Positions 1-12,707 are shown, counted from the first letter of the stretch. The stretch is 64,000 nt of DNA from Clavelina lepadiformis (GCF_947623445.1 NC_135241.1:746501-810500); one strand, 5' to 3'. Made by a program: numbers and translations. Notes: generated from the sequence alone by a model not told the origin.

Positions 1-2170
1 CCCTTTCTTTCATTTTACTTTAAAGAAATCGTAAATGTTTGGCCCAGAATTACTACAATATCTGATCCCAGGGTGAAAAGTTGTTTAAATTACATTAATT
101 TTTGTTTGCTCTTGGCAAAAGTTTTGACATGCGCCACCATTTAACGCTTTACCTTCGGATTAGAAACGTTATTCGTGAACTGAAAAGGGTTAAAATCTAT
201 CACAACCCGTGTCAAGAAAATCTTTGACAGTTTTCACATCGTTTGGAAATTGGATAAAGTTTACCTGCATGTAAGTTGTGCATCGAACAGCGTGAAAACA
301 AATTTGAGTAAAAGTCAATTACAGTCAAATTACCTGCAATGAAGCCAACAATGGTTAATCTCATAAACATAAATACGAATCGCGCATCGCCTCCTCGTTT
401 TGTCATCAACATATGATCTTATTTCGATCAATGCTCTGTCAAGTCCTCAGGCCTGTGCTTGTTCCTTTTTCGTTCTAACTTCACGACTTATTTAATTTAC
501 TGCGAAAGACTGACGTCGCGCAACGAATCATCAGCGATATTTTTACGTAACTTCAAATTCTTCGGTCACAGAAGAAACCGCGATGAAATCTGTCACAAAA
601 ATTCGACAGCGGATTAGAGGAAAGCGATCTGGCAAAGACAATTCTCGAATTCAGCCCAATAACAACGAACTCGTGACGACACCGGAAGCGACGCTCGCGA
701 CCTTCAGCAAGTTCAAGACCGAGAACAGAGCGATTGACCTCTTGATGAGTCAGATAGCGAACATGCGTCGGATCATGATTATCATGAGATTCGAAAATAC
801 CTCATGACCTTTATAGAGTAGCAGGTTATCAAATTTGTCGCTGAACAGAATGGACTCGCGGGTTTTGAAACCATTCACATACTGTTGTGTCTTGAGAGCT
901 GATTAGCAATTGGGTCATTTTCATTAAGACATTGTACGGTACATCAACCGCATATATGTAAGCCTAAAATAAGCCTATAACTGCACTATCGGAGGAAAAT
1001 GTTTCTGCTTCCAAGTGCATGTATCTGCCACGTCTCTCCGTCCACTACACCCGACATCGGAAACTGATAAACCTCCATTCCCTAGCAGCAAAGTCCAGCT
1101 TGAGAGAACGAGTCGTGTTATGTTCTGCATCTATCGCTGTATAGTTTGTGAAATTAATTAAACTTAACCCACGGTGCAGTTGAATTTTTATTATTTGTCA
1201 GATTGTGACAAAACGAGCGAAAGAAGGCTGGGATTTAGTGGAAGCGGAAGAAATAATTGTTTGTCAATAACTTTGAGCAGGATCCAGCTGCGAAAACGAC
1301 ACAAGATATGTCACGGTGTGATGATACGGAACTGCTGTAATGACTTCTCAGGCGAAGATTATTAATCCCATTCCAGTCTATTTTCACACTTTAATCTAAA
1401 GCTTGTCAATTTGTGTTCGAATTCCCTGGACAACCAAACCTCGCAAGCTTGATCAACTATAAATCATGCCATTCAAGCAGTGTTGTGCTGCCATCCTTAA
1501 AGTCTTTAATTTGAACAAGCAAGCTTCGATGTAAATATTGACACCGTCTGCAGCTCCACATCCCGGATCGTCGACTGATGCAAGACCAAGAGTAATTGGT
1601 GCGGTTTATCATTGAGTCGCGTCAGCACTGAGGCGAAGTTTTCATGAAAGCTTCATCATTTTCTTTGGAATTTTTCGTTCAATTTCTTGCAGAGCTCGAA
1701 TGTTGTTTTCATGAACTTCAAACTATGATACACTCCCCTTGTTTCGAAAAAAAAATGGCAACCTTTGCACAAAGCAAGTTCTCAGTGAGAAGCGTATGAG
1801 TCTCGGCATATAATTTGTGGCCGGTTTAATGTTGCTGTAAAGTTAGAGTAGTCATTATATGATGGTCATCGCCATTTTGAATATAACCATACAAATCGCC
1901 ATTTTAATTGCTGCTAAATTCGTATCATTGCCACGAATCCACCTATAATGAGCAATATTTTCTAAAAGAACCCGCGAAAGTTTTTGCGCCGTGGGCGAAA
2001 AAAATTTCTAGTTGAACAAATCCTTGACAGTCTGTGCAAAATGCGAGCGTGTGTGGCGTCCACACAGCATATACAAGAATGCGTTTTGCTCTGACGACTA
2101 AAACAAAATGAAAGGATTCTAAATGTGCTCTTATTATTGTACAACATTTTCTTCAAGAACATCATTTCAG
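1..2170. other. Non-coding stretch, no supported gene
   Basis: I see no recognisable protein, RNA gene or repeat here. A 74-codon open frame at 583-807 begins with ATG and has a basic N-terminus, but it resembles nothing I know and has no convincing splice partner. The sequence is AT-rich with scattered TGACGT-like motifs. Confidence 0.5.
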
Positions 2171-2358
2171 CGCCATTTATCGACAGAGTTTTGCGGAAAC
2201 TGAGACCAGTTCAATTCACTTTCAGTCGTTGCGACGTAAACAATTACGATTACGACGAACAATCGCCGAAAGCAAGTGACATTTCAGACTCGGTATTAAC
2301 GGATTGGCGGCACTCGCCTAGCAAAGACAACATCCACCAAATTAAAAGTTGCTTGAAA
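2171..2358 (+). CDS. Candidate internal exon of an unrecognised gene
   Basis: This open stretch of about 62 codons is bordered by a good acceptor (a pyrimidine-rich tract ending in TTTCAG at 2170) and a strong donor (GTGAGT at 2359). The translation is polar and mixed (it starts near APFIDRVLRK and ends near HQIKSCLK) and has no low-complexity bias. I do not recognise the family. Nearby exon-like stretches at 2625-2760 and about 3163-3407 also have plausible splice borders, but the reading phases do not join directly to this one, so either a further exon is missing or some of these are chance. Treat it as a hint of an unannotated or fast-evolving gene. Confidence 0.25.
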
Positions 2359-5300
2359 GTGAGTTGGTTTGTTTGATTTGCATTTAATTGCACAGGCTGC
2401 TGCGGGCTGCTCTTTCTTGAACATGTTTTGACTCGAAAATCACTTAAACGAAAGTAAATTGTCTGCTCCTTTTAATGTCAAGTTCAAGTACTTGGACCGG
2501 CGTGTACGGAGTTGACAAAAACATGGGAAACCTAATCGGGACACGAAATGGGGCCGACGATCGATCGGAGGGCGCTCTATAAGTGACCGTGTCCAGGGTT
2601 CGGGGCAAAATTGTGCGATTTTAGCAAACATCCCGGTTTGCAAGACTTAAGTCGCAAAGATAAGAAAGATGGGACCGTATTTGGCGATATAGAGGCAGCC
2701 AAGAATGCGTTTGATGTGACAAGACCCGATTGTCTATTCGTAACTCGATATCCACGGAAAGTCAAGATTTGCTTCTTAGCCGTGACTTTCGTTACGGTTC
2801 ATTTAACATATTAAAATTCCAGGTTGGCCGCGAAATCATCCATGCGTGACGTGCTATGGCGACAAGCTTACATCGACCAATCAGTCATCCAGCCGACGAC
2901 TTTCTTATCAGAGGAGTTGTTCGGCAGAGACTGATTGTTGTTTTAACCAGTAGTTAGTTCCAGTAGACAATCATCGAGGTCATAATGCTCGATTGTTACG
3001 CGTGCCTACCCATTTCGGATCCAGAAAGTATCGACGAAGTAAAATTGGCTCTTCACGTGAAATTTATCTCACTTCAGCTAAATATGAAAGATCGATGTCG
3101 ACGTCGTCGTTTCAAAGCTGCGCAAACAAAGTTTACTGTGACGCAATAATAATCTTTCACAATGTGTCATTTTGTTTTGGGGTCTGACAATTCGACCGTT
3201 TCGATAGTTTTAGACAGCCGAGGAAGGAATGTTAATGTTCCCATCACCCCATGTCTCCTCGCTTCGTATCAGTCACAATTAAAATTGAATGAAGGTTACC
3301 GGTGTCCGCCTTCCATAGAAACACAAAACCTATCTTACTTTGCTTTAAAAACTTTGATTGAAAGAAATGCAAGTGGTACGGTGCGCAAACGCTGGAATGA
3401 GTTTCAGGTAACGGCGATGTCACACATATGCTCGTGGTTATGAACATGCACCTTTTCACCACACCTGCTTAGCAAGGCAAACTGTGGCCATGTTGCACTC
3501 CGTGAAGTTTGGCCACGAAAATTCCGTGAATTTCAAATCGCCCTTTGCCCTTAGCCTGGTGTTTTGTGGCAAAATTGGGAAGGTTTGAGGTCATGGTACG
3601 ACTGCCAGGAAGAGGTTACATAAAAATTCTCCGTATTACTAGACCAAGTCTTGTTTGGCAATTGGCGGCGCGACTAATTATAGGACGAGAGGGTTATTTT
3701 TATTTCAATTTCCCGCCTCGACTGGGATGGTTACCTCCAGTCTGGACTTTGTATGAGTTGTGGCCAAACCATACTCATCAAATCACCGGGTCGGCCACTG
3801 CATCGTCAGCTAAAAATTGAGAGTAATTGTGAATTTTGGTGAAATTTAATAAAATCTGGTAGGAAAGTGATCGTTATGATTGTAATAAGCGATCCACTCT
3901 CACACATGTAAGAAAAGGTGAAGTCGTCTGCGCAGAGACAAAGTTCATTCCGAGAGACCGCAAGTGAAATGTTATGAAACATTTTTGTTCAGTGCTGGCA
4001 AACTACTTCCTTACAAGTAGGTCCACTTGCACGTATTTTTGCTCATTAAATCCATATCGGTTTTTCACAGACATCTTGTAATCATTTAACCTCACATCGA
4101 CCCACACAGTACTAGGAAAAGTTTTTGAAGAAAGCGAAACGAACCGTTATGCAAAATGCGGTATACACTTGTAAAAAATGCAAAAATAATATTTGCAGTA
4201 ACTTGAGTGATTATGCGAATAACTAATACCGAAACAATACCCCATTATTACAGCACAAACCACTCTTTTGTTTCGTCACAACCTTTTCCATGTCATTCAC
4301 TTTGTGAATAGATAAGATGGTGCTATAGTTGTCTGCTGGTAATTACAGCTGTGGTCGCAAGATATAATTTGCCATGACAGGGCAATGTGCGGGATTGCTA
4401 CGTTCATAATTTGTACTAAGTCGGCATTTACTTAGCTACGACTGCACGTGAGAGAACGTATAATTATTGTAAAAATAATTCAATAATCGATGCTCTCCTT
4501 TACCCAAGCCCACTTTGAAAACGTTCCACCGAACATTCCATTTTTAGGAAATGATTTAATTGCGTCACAAACCCATCTGTTACTTGATATACGGGCATTG
4601 ATAACACACATGTGCAAAATTTGGCGGACAATTTGTACACTCAGTGACAAATGTAACACGTTTGTCTTAAATATAATTCAAAATCACATTTTGGAATATT
4701 GAAACATTGTACATACTACCATAGTAAACGCCATAAAAACTTCAAATCAGTTTTACTTAAATTATTAAGGCAAGTATTTAGGCTGCTTAAATGATAATGA
4801 GTAAAAACACAAACATTTTACAAGTTAATTAACATTCACAAGATCCATAATTTCATCCTAGATTTGCTTAAAAGCGGTTGTTGAAGTCAACATTCTTCAA
4901 CTCGCCTGGAGCATAATTGACTCCAAGTTATAAAAATAACACAAAACACGGCAAAAACTTACCCCAATTTCTTGTCCTACTCGAGCTGGCTTGAACAGAA
5001 CAATCCTACTGCAGTGTAACTTAAGCCTAAAAGAATGAATTTATTAAGTTAAGACAGTTTGCAATGTTGTCAAATTACTTAAGATTCAATGTTGCTTAAG
5101 ATAAACTAAACATAACATGGCAGTAATTTAGATTTTACTTATAGCAATGTTATTCAAAAATTTAAGAGATTGACAATCTAAGTCGTTAAACTGCTCTATT
5201 AATCCGAAAAAAAATTTTGAATCGTAAAATATCTTGAAATCTAATGCAATTGCTTTACAGTCACATCATATTGCATTGTCTATACCAAACATACGATGCG

Positions 5301-5610
5301 AACGCTCGTAGAATCTATTTACAGTGATAATACTTCACAATCTAAATTCGAAGAGGATGAATTTAAATTCAAAGCGGTCAAAAACTTCAGCCAAATGATA
5401 GAAGTAATAGGCCTAGTTTTACGTGGTCCTTTCTGAATATGGTGGGTGCTTTATAACTGGAGGAATTTGTAAAAAATTTGTTTTGAAATAAACTCAAAAT
5501 AAACGATTCTAGCGCATTTCTAAATCCGCATTTCGCATTAATTCTGAAGAAATATTTCGTGTGTAGCAGTTTTCACTGATACACACAAACAAACAAGCAC
5601 ACGCAGCAGT

Positions 5611-5632
5611 ACACACACACACACACACACAC
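5611..5632. repeat. (AC)n microsatellite
   Basis: An uninterrupted run of eleven AC dinucleotides, inside a wider CA-rich patch. Confidence 0.95.
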
Positions 5633-8600
5633 ATATAGCGACCACATTTTCATTACAACAAAAATCCTGGAAAAAAAATCTGAACTTGACAGGTTTTTTT
5701 TTGGATTTTCAAGCAAATTTTACTATGGTCGATTCGTTGTGACATAACTGATGTTGCCGGGTTACCTTTAACTAGTGACGTATGTTCATCAAAGACAACA
5801 TTAAATTTTCGTTCGAACCAAATCATAAATTAAATTTTATATTTAACCGTTATAACACAAACATCGCGTTCAATGACGTCACCACGTTGTAAAATAGCGA
5901 TTTTGTATTTGGGAAGTTCATAACAGAATCTATAGTAATAAATCGGCTTAGTGTGCATTGAGGCAAAACTTGTAGCAATACGTTTGGCATGACGCTGCTC
6001 GCTCGACCTGCGAAGTAGGATTCGTCGAACGCTTAGCGCTCAAAAATAGCCCTTGGGGTTTTACTTGTTTGTTTTATATATGGAGGCGGTATGTTGTGGG
6101 TGAAGCGTCGTTAGGTTTTTGGGAAAAACCCGCTTCGCTCCTAATTAATAAAGCAAAGAAAGTTAGTAAAACTCAAATCTATCTGAAAAGTAAGCAAGAA
6201 AAATGTATTTCTGAAAGATGATGTTGGCCGGCCATGTTTTGGTTAAGTTTATTAAACATGAAATTAACCTTGCGAGGGTGTTTGGTGCCGCGATGTTTAG
6301 AGAATCTCTTAGATGCTAGAGATTGCGACACTATTATTGAAACACAATCCTTGAAGCGCAGCATTTAATGGTCACAGAAGACAAAACAGAGAAGAGTTTA
6401 ATACCATTGGCAAGACCTCAAAATCGTTTGACGTCCTATATCGGCTTTGACATCGCCGAGGCCACTCACGCCAGTAAACTATCAGCCTATTCAACCACCA
6501 ACTTCACTCTTAACTACGTAATATTGCTCGAATGTTTTGAAACAATTGTTTGAAAAGATTACTTAAAAAGCAGACATAGTGTTCATTTTTTATTGTTCAC
6601 TGTAAAGGTGCGTCAGTAAACGGTTGATATGGATCGAGTTGGTCTGTGGGTCATCTCTGTTCTAGATTTGACAGGTTTTCTTAATTTTACACGATTCTTA
6701 TACAAAAGTATTTAGATAAGGAAGCGTACAAAATGTAGAAAAACAAAAACCGCAAAATGTAAAGCGCGCGACGTCTTAACGCGAACGTTCTACGTCACAA
6801 CAGAATCTTTGCAAATGATATAATTTGTAAAAAAAACTTAAAACAACGCAAGTGATGCTGTATTGGACTAAACAACTATTTTTCCTATTTTTATTTACTT
6901 AAGACGAAAGTGATCTCAAAGAAAGCGACAAAACTCTGACGTATTCAACAATGCAACGCTCCAGCATTATCTTCTGAGTGCAACGAAGCGTGAATAAACC
7001 CTGTCTATAGCACAAATAATGCGTTTTTGCCTTTTGTCATCACAATGCGTTTTTGTCGGATACTCGTGTTAGTGCAGCTTGCGAAGTTTCATTAAAAGAT
7101 TTTCAGAAGTTATAAAAATAATATATTACAAATCGTCCAATTTGTAACTTGACTTCAAAATGGCCGGCACAGTGACGCATGTCTTTTCGCCATTCGCCGA
7201 TGCAGAAGCGATCCGACAACCATAATTCGAAACAACAACTTCGAAAGTAAAGTTTGAACCTCTATAAATCACCTAAGATGCGAAGTGTTAGTAGTGAGGG
7301 CGTAGTGACTGTGACCGCTGTTATTAATAAATTGACAACCTTCCAACCGCTGTTACAGTCGGTTGTGGCAGCGGGAAAATAGTTGAACTAAACATCATCC
7401 CAAGAGAGCTATGATGGTCTCAGCTAACTCAGCAAAGTAAGTTTAAAGAAATCTTATTCTGTTTCAGACGACTCATCTTATTTTGCGCAGCAGAGTCTCA
7501 GATTGCCGTATAGCCTGTGAGCGGCTTCGGTACTTTCTGATTGTGTGGGATGCGCCATATTGCATATCGGTGTGAAAAATATTGGTACCTACATCGGTTA
7601 AATTCCATATTGTGATTTAAATGACTAATCACTTACGTATTAAATCGATGATCTAAAGTAATTGCTTCTCATGATCCTGTTTTGTGTGACGACAAGAAAC
7701 AATAATGACGTCAAAGTAAGGTTTTTCTGTCACTGGTAATTCATTCTACTGCGATCAGAATTAATTAATGTTGACCTTTCTTACAGCGTCTGTAAAATCT
7801 GTATAGACCTGAAGCAATTTTCGCAAAACTGGAGATTTCTTTCCTGAAATCACTGCATTGCATTCGATATCAACAAGTCATCAGAATGCAAACTTGAGCG
7901 GAGAAGTACTAACACACGTCTTAAAGATTTATTTCGTAGGTTCTTTACATTTGCATTGGTCGCATTTAAGCTTCGTAAACGACTCGTTCCGTTCAAAGCG
8001 ACAGATCCTTAAAGATCGTCGAAGCATCGAAGCGATTAACCTTTCGCTTCTCATCGTTGCGCCGCCTCTATCAGATTAAACGGTCTTACTGGTATTCAGC
8101 TGATAAGTCGAATGTTTGCATTTTTTTCGATCATAATTAAGTTGTCGTCTGTTTACAAAATTCTCCTTATCTTCGCGCAAAATCGTCCGGTTTTTATATT
8201 TAGCAATCCCGTACACACGGCTGCATAACACCTTGCGTTAACTACACTGCCACGTACGCGAAAGCGGATTAAGCCAAGGGCAATTATTAAAGATCGCAGT
8301 CGATACGAGAAAAGAGCCATTTTGATTTTTCCCTAAACTCAACTACAGGTCTATCTCACTCTACCATTGCGCAATTTTAGCTCAAAAATCTTAAATTACT
8401 TTATTTGGCCCAAAATCGTATTTTCGAAAACTTGGACCTGACACGACGCCCTTCGTTGCATATCACCCATGTGGCTGAGAATTCGATCTTTCGCGTTTTT
8501 GACAAAAGCACGCGGCGTTTTTTGATCTGTCGTCGCTTCGTAGAGAATATGTCGCGTTGGATATTCTTCAAGAATAAGCAAAGGACGGTCACGCCTGGAT

Positions 8601-10696
8601 GAACACGTGACGCATTTTTGCTCAGCAGATTAGGGACAAAAACGTCGAAAAAACTTCACTTTGGGTTGTTCGAGCCCTCTTTTTTCTCTTTCACTGGTCA
8701 CCTGAAAGCTAAAAATTTGTCGTTTTTCCCCCGAACGATATTCTCAAGTGCAGTTTGTTTTAGGTTTTTATGCATAGGATTGCCGCTTAAGTCGCTTAAC
8801 TTTTTCCCTTGTGACGCAAGAATCACATCGTCATTTAATTGGTCGAGTGTCCTCCGGGAAAAGGAATTTGATGCCTTGAGAGACTGGAGGGACCTCCAGT
8901 GTTCACGGCCTCAGACAACTGCGACACTCCTAGCGGCCCAAGCCCCCCTGGGGTCTCTACAATCCTGGCATCTTTTCAGATCGAACCATCATCATGGGAC
9001 GTATCGCATTAAATGTACAAGCATTTATATTATGTCGTAATAACCAGACCCTTTATAACATCACACTGTTTGCATGTTACGTCATTAAATGTCATTACCA
9101 CTTTCAAATTGGTGTCAATCAAGCCATGGAGATGTCGGATTTGCAGAATGCGAAAGACGAACGTACAGGGAGCTAAGTCAAAAGCTGACCGTAATCAGCA
9201 TTACTCAAAGAGATTTCAGCGTAAAACTTCATCTCCCAAAGTTGACATGTTTACAAGAAGGAGGTTCGGCGAGAAGTTTGGGCAACATTTGCAATTTCTC
9301 AACAACGTTGCTCTGTGTAAACTTGCCTTGGTTAATATCAAAACCGCGACACGATCGAATAGCGCAGCCAGGACACTCAGAACCCTTCACTCGGCATAAT
9401 TTGACCTTGAAGTGCCTTCGATGCCGCACAGCTGCGTCTTGAAGGACTAATCACAACGTATATTCCACATTATTACAAACATTATTGTGTTTTTAAGGAA
9501 TTCTTTAACAACTTTTTATACCACTTGCGCTGTAGCTTTTCCGCGAAATAATAAAATTCTCGTGATGTTGGCGCAGGTTAAATTCGCGTGAAACTCGTAA
9601 AAGGTCGCTGTTGACGTTTTGATAACATTCTTACTTTGTCAAACTTTATAGCAACGCTTAATTGCACAGTTAGTGTGCTTCGCCTGTGTTGGGTCAATTT
9701 TATAAAAGTTGGATTAAAACATTCCAAATTGCACCGCGTAAGCTTTAAAGGCATCGTCGCTATGGAAACAGAGTTGTTCAGCCTGCTTCAATAATGTAAT
9801 GTGACGTCACAATGCACATCGTACACGTTCTTATAAAGTGCCTCTTCATAGAAGCCATTATAAAAGTGCTGATACGAGAGAAAGTTACATTTTTTGACAA
9901 AGATTTTAATCAAACTGGACGCTTGTGCGAGAAATTGCGCAATAAACGAGACCTCCGCTTAATATTTTAATAATCCCTTGTTTTAATAATCCAGATGTCT
10001 TGTTTCTTTAAACTTTTTGCTTGCCACAGCGAAATAAAAATAATTAATTATTGAAATCATATTATTGTTCAGCTACCCCTTGAATGGCTTTGGCCCCACA
10101 GGTGTTCTACTTATCCAGTCAAGTCAAAACTTTCCTGATTTATGATCCGGGCACTCCCAACATTTTTGTAGGAGAAAGTTTCTGGAAAGTTGATAGGCGG
10201 AAATAACGTCGCGATTGTGACAAATAGACCTACATATTGTTGCGTCATAGAGAGGAAAATAACTGACACAGCAGTTGTTTTTAATTTCGATGGAGTGGTT
10301 TTAATTTCCATCGACTGTCATTTGATTTTAAATAAGATAAATCTTGGAGACAGACCACTTCGGCCAAATACCACACCAAGATGTCGGGAACTCGCTTCGA
10401 ATTTTCTCATCAGAGAATTCTCACCTTTGAACTTCCATTACTTGGCGTGCTGGCCTTAATTGCGTAGGTGTTATGTCCAAACCTGTGGTAGGTTCTTATT
10501 TTTTATATCTGCCTTTAACAGTTTTGTTCCACATTTTCATCAACATGACATTATGTCCAGACCTTCTGGATTTGTGATACGTTTTATGATCCGCAGCGAC
10601 CACTGCCGGAAGAAACTTTGTAAATTAAAAAGCCGAAAATTGAAATTTCTTATTTTAGAAATTAAACTGCTTTCAACAATTTGCTCATAGTTTGGC

Positions 10697-10886
10697 AAAA
10701 CGTGGCATAGAACTGTAGATAGAAACGCAAGCTATGTTCGCCAACTCCATTGAAACCTTACCTTTGAAAAGTTGACAGTACGGGACAAAACCAGCAAAGA
10801 TCCCGATAAAACGGCTACGTAGGTAATAGATCGATGCTTGGAAATGAGGTAATACGCACAACACAAAGATGACATCATAATGATGT
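10697..10886 (-). repeat. Inverted 190-bp copy of HHAT exon 2 and its donor
   Basis: The reverse complement of this segment matches 14272-14461 over its full 190 bp with three differences that I count by eye. It carries the last 125 bases of HHAT exon 2, the exon's splice donor and 65 bases of the following intron. Similarity stops abruptly at both ends. The copy cannot make protein by itself and is best read as a recent inverted segmental duplication, about 3.4 kb from its source, with the tRNA array between the two arms. Confidence 0.93.
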
Positions 10887-11115
10887 CGTTACAACGTAAA
10901 TCACACTTTTGTAGAATTTTATCGGAATTTGTGATGCCGTGTTACGGTTTTACTCATAACTCCTGTCATCAAGGCGGCTCATGTTTTTGATCTTTCCACC
11001 TGTTCTGTGTTGCCCGCGTAATCAATTTACAAATTTTATAAATTCAAATATAGAAAATATTTGCGACTGCGATACTTGCTGTTAGAACGCAAATAAGCGA
11101 AGTTTGACCGTGAAG

Positions 11116-11187
11116 AGGTCCCACCGAGATTTGAACTCGGATCGCAGGATTTAGAGTCCTGAGTGCTAACCGTTACACCATGGGACC
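11116..11187 (-). tRNA. tRNA-Gln-derived gene with CTA (amber) anticodon
   Basis: A 72-nt tRNA on the minus strand with the eukaryotic tRNA-Gln layout. The acceptor stem GGTCCCA/TGGGACC pairs fully; the D arm, a five-pair anticodon stem (CAGGA/TCCTG) and the T arm (CCGAG/CTCGG) are all intact. The anticodon loop reads CTCTAAA, so positions 34-36 are CTA, complementary to the UAG stop codon. It differs from the CTG copies nearby by G36 to A. Unlike its neighbours it has no oligo-T run just downstream, so normal RNA polymerase III termination is doubtful. It is either a natural amber suppressor tRNA or a decaying Gln copy. Confidence 0.85.
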
Positions 11188-11264
11188 GTGGCCGCTGCGT
11201 TCATTTTAAGCTTCAATCTTTCCTTTTGGAATCTGGAGATTTACAATTGAAAAACATTTCTCAT

Positions 11265-11312
11265 AATTCGAACCGTATTTGAACCAGTGACCAATGGATT
11301 GAATTTCTGAGC
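11265..11312 (-). pseudogene. 3' fragment of tRNA-Tyr
   Basis: The reverse complement resembles the 3' half of the tRNA-Tyr gene at 11794-11881: the distal anticodon stem, variable loop and T arm are recognisable with several changes. The 5' half, including the anticodon, is missing. It looks like a truncated, degenerate duplicate in the tRNA array. Confidence 0.7.
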
Positions 11313-11364
11313 ATTTTTTTCCAAAATCGACTAGTTGCAGTTCTAAAAAAAGAAAAAAAGTAAG

Positions 11365-11436
11365 AGGTCCCACCTAGATTTGAACTCGGATCGCAGGATT
11401 CAGAGTCCTGAGTGCTAACCGTTACACCATGCTCGA
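11365..11436 (-). pseudogene. Degenerate tRNA-Gln(CTG) copy
   Basis: The body matches tRNA-Gln with a CTG anticodon (loop CTCTGAA) and is followed on the minus strand by a good oligo-T terminator. The first six acceptor bases (GGTCCC in the other copies) are replaced by unrelated sequence, so the acceptor stem cannot form, and the T stem has one mismatch (G51 against A63). It is probably inactive. Confidence 0.8.
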
Positions 11437-11643
11437 CTTAAATCCGCTCAACCTCTCGATATGTAAAGTCTAGTTTAACCCTACCCCAGTAATATTTTCA
11501 TGCTTTGCTGATAATGGTGTCTACTGGTTTGCGTTGAGGTTTTGATTTCTCGTCTAAAAAGTAAAAGTACCGGTGTGATGCCAAATAGTGACCCCTTTTG
11601 TGACGTCATGAATAAAAAATAAAAAATAAAAAAAAAGACAACG

Positions 11644-11715
11644 AGGTCCCACCGAGATTTGAACTCGGATCGCAGGATTCAAAGTCCTGAGTGCTAACCG
11701 TTACACCATGGGGCC
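11644..11715 (-). tRNA. tRNA-Gln (TTG)
   Basis: A 72-nt cloverleaf on the minus strand. The anticodon loop CTTTGAA gives anticodon TTG (glutamine, reads CAA). The B-box motif GTTCAAATC is present and an A-rich tract on the plus strand supplies an oligo-T terminator. The acceptor 5' strand is GGCCCCA, giving a C3-A70 mismatch against TGGGACC that is shared by two other copies here. It is probably functional but slightly weakened. Confidence 0.9.
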
Positions 11716-11793
11716 GATTTGCATCCAAGTCTTAAAATTGGGATCAATAACTTAAATTGGAATTGACTTGGATAAAATTTCAATCAAAAAATC

Positions 11794-11881
11794 TCCTTCG
11801 AACCGGATTCGAACCAGTGACCTATGGATTTCTGAGTTTTACCGCTACAGTCCACCGCTCTACCAACTGAGCTATCGAAGG
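11794..11881 (-). tRNA. tRNA-Tyr (GTA) with a 15-nt intron
   Basis: The mature arms match eukaryotic tRNA-Tyr (acceptor CCTTCGA paired with TCGAAGG, and T-loop TTCGAAT). The anticodon loop starts CTGTAG, giving anticodon GTA. Fifteen bases (CGGTAAAACTCAGAA) lie between position 37 and the distal stem, at the usual place for a tRNA-Tyr intron. A run of six Ts follows as terminator. It is the only complete non-Gln member of the array. Confidence 0.93.
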
Positions 11882-12346
11882 GACGTGCACTGACGTGCTT
11901 ACGATAGATTAGATACCATAAAGTCATAAACCTTTTTTTTCGTCCCGGTTTATTGGTACCTGTTTATACTTCATCCTGTCACTTGTTTAAGGTAGGCAAA
12001 ATGGTTAAGCCATTGTTTAATACGTGTCGTTTAATATTTGTTCTCTTATTTTTGGTGACAATCAAAGTTTTAGAAGTTGACTGGACAGACATTTATCAGT
12101 ACCATTAAGTTCAAATCTACATATTTTGTGGATTGTTGTATGTATGGAGGTAAAATAACGTTTTAAGCTTAAACCCACAATTGTCCGATTTTCGAAATAT
12201 GACGGTAGCTAAAACTAATCAAGTAAATATCATCAAAATTGCTAATTCGTTAGCAGCCACATGCGTCAGAACATTTTTTTGTCCCCTACATTTAAGGCAA
12301 AAAATATAATGAATAAATTACACTGTTCACAAAGAAACAAAATATC

Positions 12347-12418
12347 AGGTCCCACCGAGATTTGAACTCGGATCGCAGGATTCAAAGTCCTGAGTGCTAA
12401 CCGTTACACCATGGGGCC
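12347..12418 (-). tRNA. tRNA-Gln (TTG)
   Basis: Near-identical to the copy at 11644-11715: anticodon TTG, the same C3-A70 acceptor mismatch, and intact D, anticodon and T arms. The downstream T-run is short and interrupted. Confidence 0.88.
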
Positions 12419-12635
12419 ACGGCTGTCAATCGTGTTATTAGTCTACAAAATACTTTTGGACTGTCTAGTAATAGTTTCACGTTACCTTTATTAACTTCAA
12501 ATTTGTTTCTTATATGACGTCGCAAGGAAAGTGTGACACAAATCCTGTGATATATTAAATAATTTAATGAAGTATTAGTATATTGTTACGTACTACAAAA
12601 AACCTTCTTTAATTGTAAAACAAAAAAAGAAAACG

Positions 12636-12707
12636 AGGTCCCACCGAGATTTGAACTCGGATCGCAGGATTCAGAGTCCTGAGTGCTAACCGTTACACCA
12701 TGGGGCC
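12636..12707 (-). tRNA. tRNA-Gln (CTG)
   Basis: A 72-nt minus-strand cloverleaf with loop CTCTGAA, anticodon CTG (reads CAG). It shares the C3-A70 mismatch of the TTG copies and is followed by a T-rich terminator. Confidence 0.9.

Larger units (their letters stand above)
3444..11115. other. Long non-coding stretch upstream of the tRNA array
   Basis: About 7.7 kb without a gene I can support. It contains a short CA microsatellite (5611-5632), the 190-bp inverted HHAT copy (10697-10886), and scattered short open frames with no family resemblance and no consistent splice sites. Several TGACGTCA or TGACGT sites occur (for example near 9801), as they do elsewhere in the window. Confidence 0.5.

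Noticed and set aside
9229-9429. Cysteine-containing 66-codon minus-strand frame that could be a secreted peptide
   Set aside because: There is no signal peptide and no splice partner, and a competing frame covers the same DNA on the other strand.
8618-9442. Overlapping frames of 117-140 codons
   Set aside because: Several frames are open over the same DNA in a locally less AT-rich patch, which points to base composition rather than coding; none resembles a protein.
11116-12707. Regularly spaced near-identical blocks, considered as a CRISPR-like array
   Set aside because: Each block folds as a tRNA cloverleaf, the spacing is irregular, and the genome is eukaryotic.
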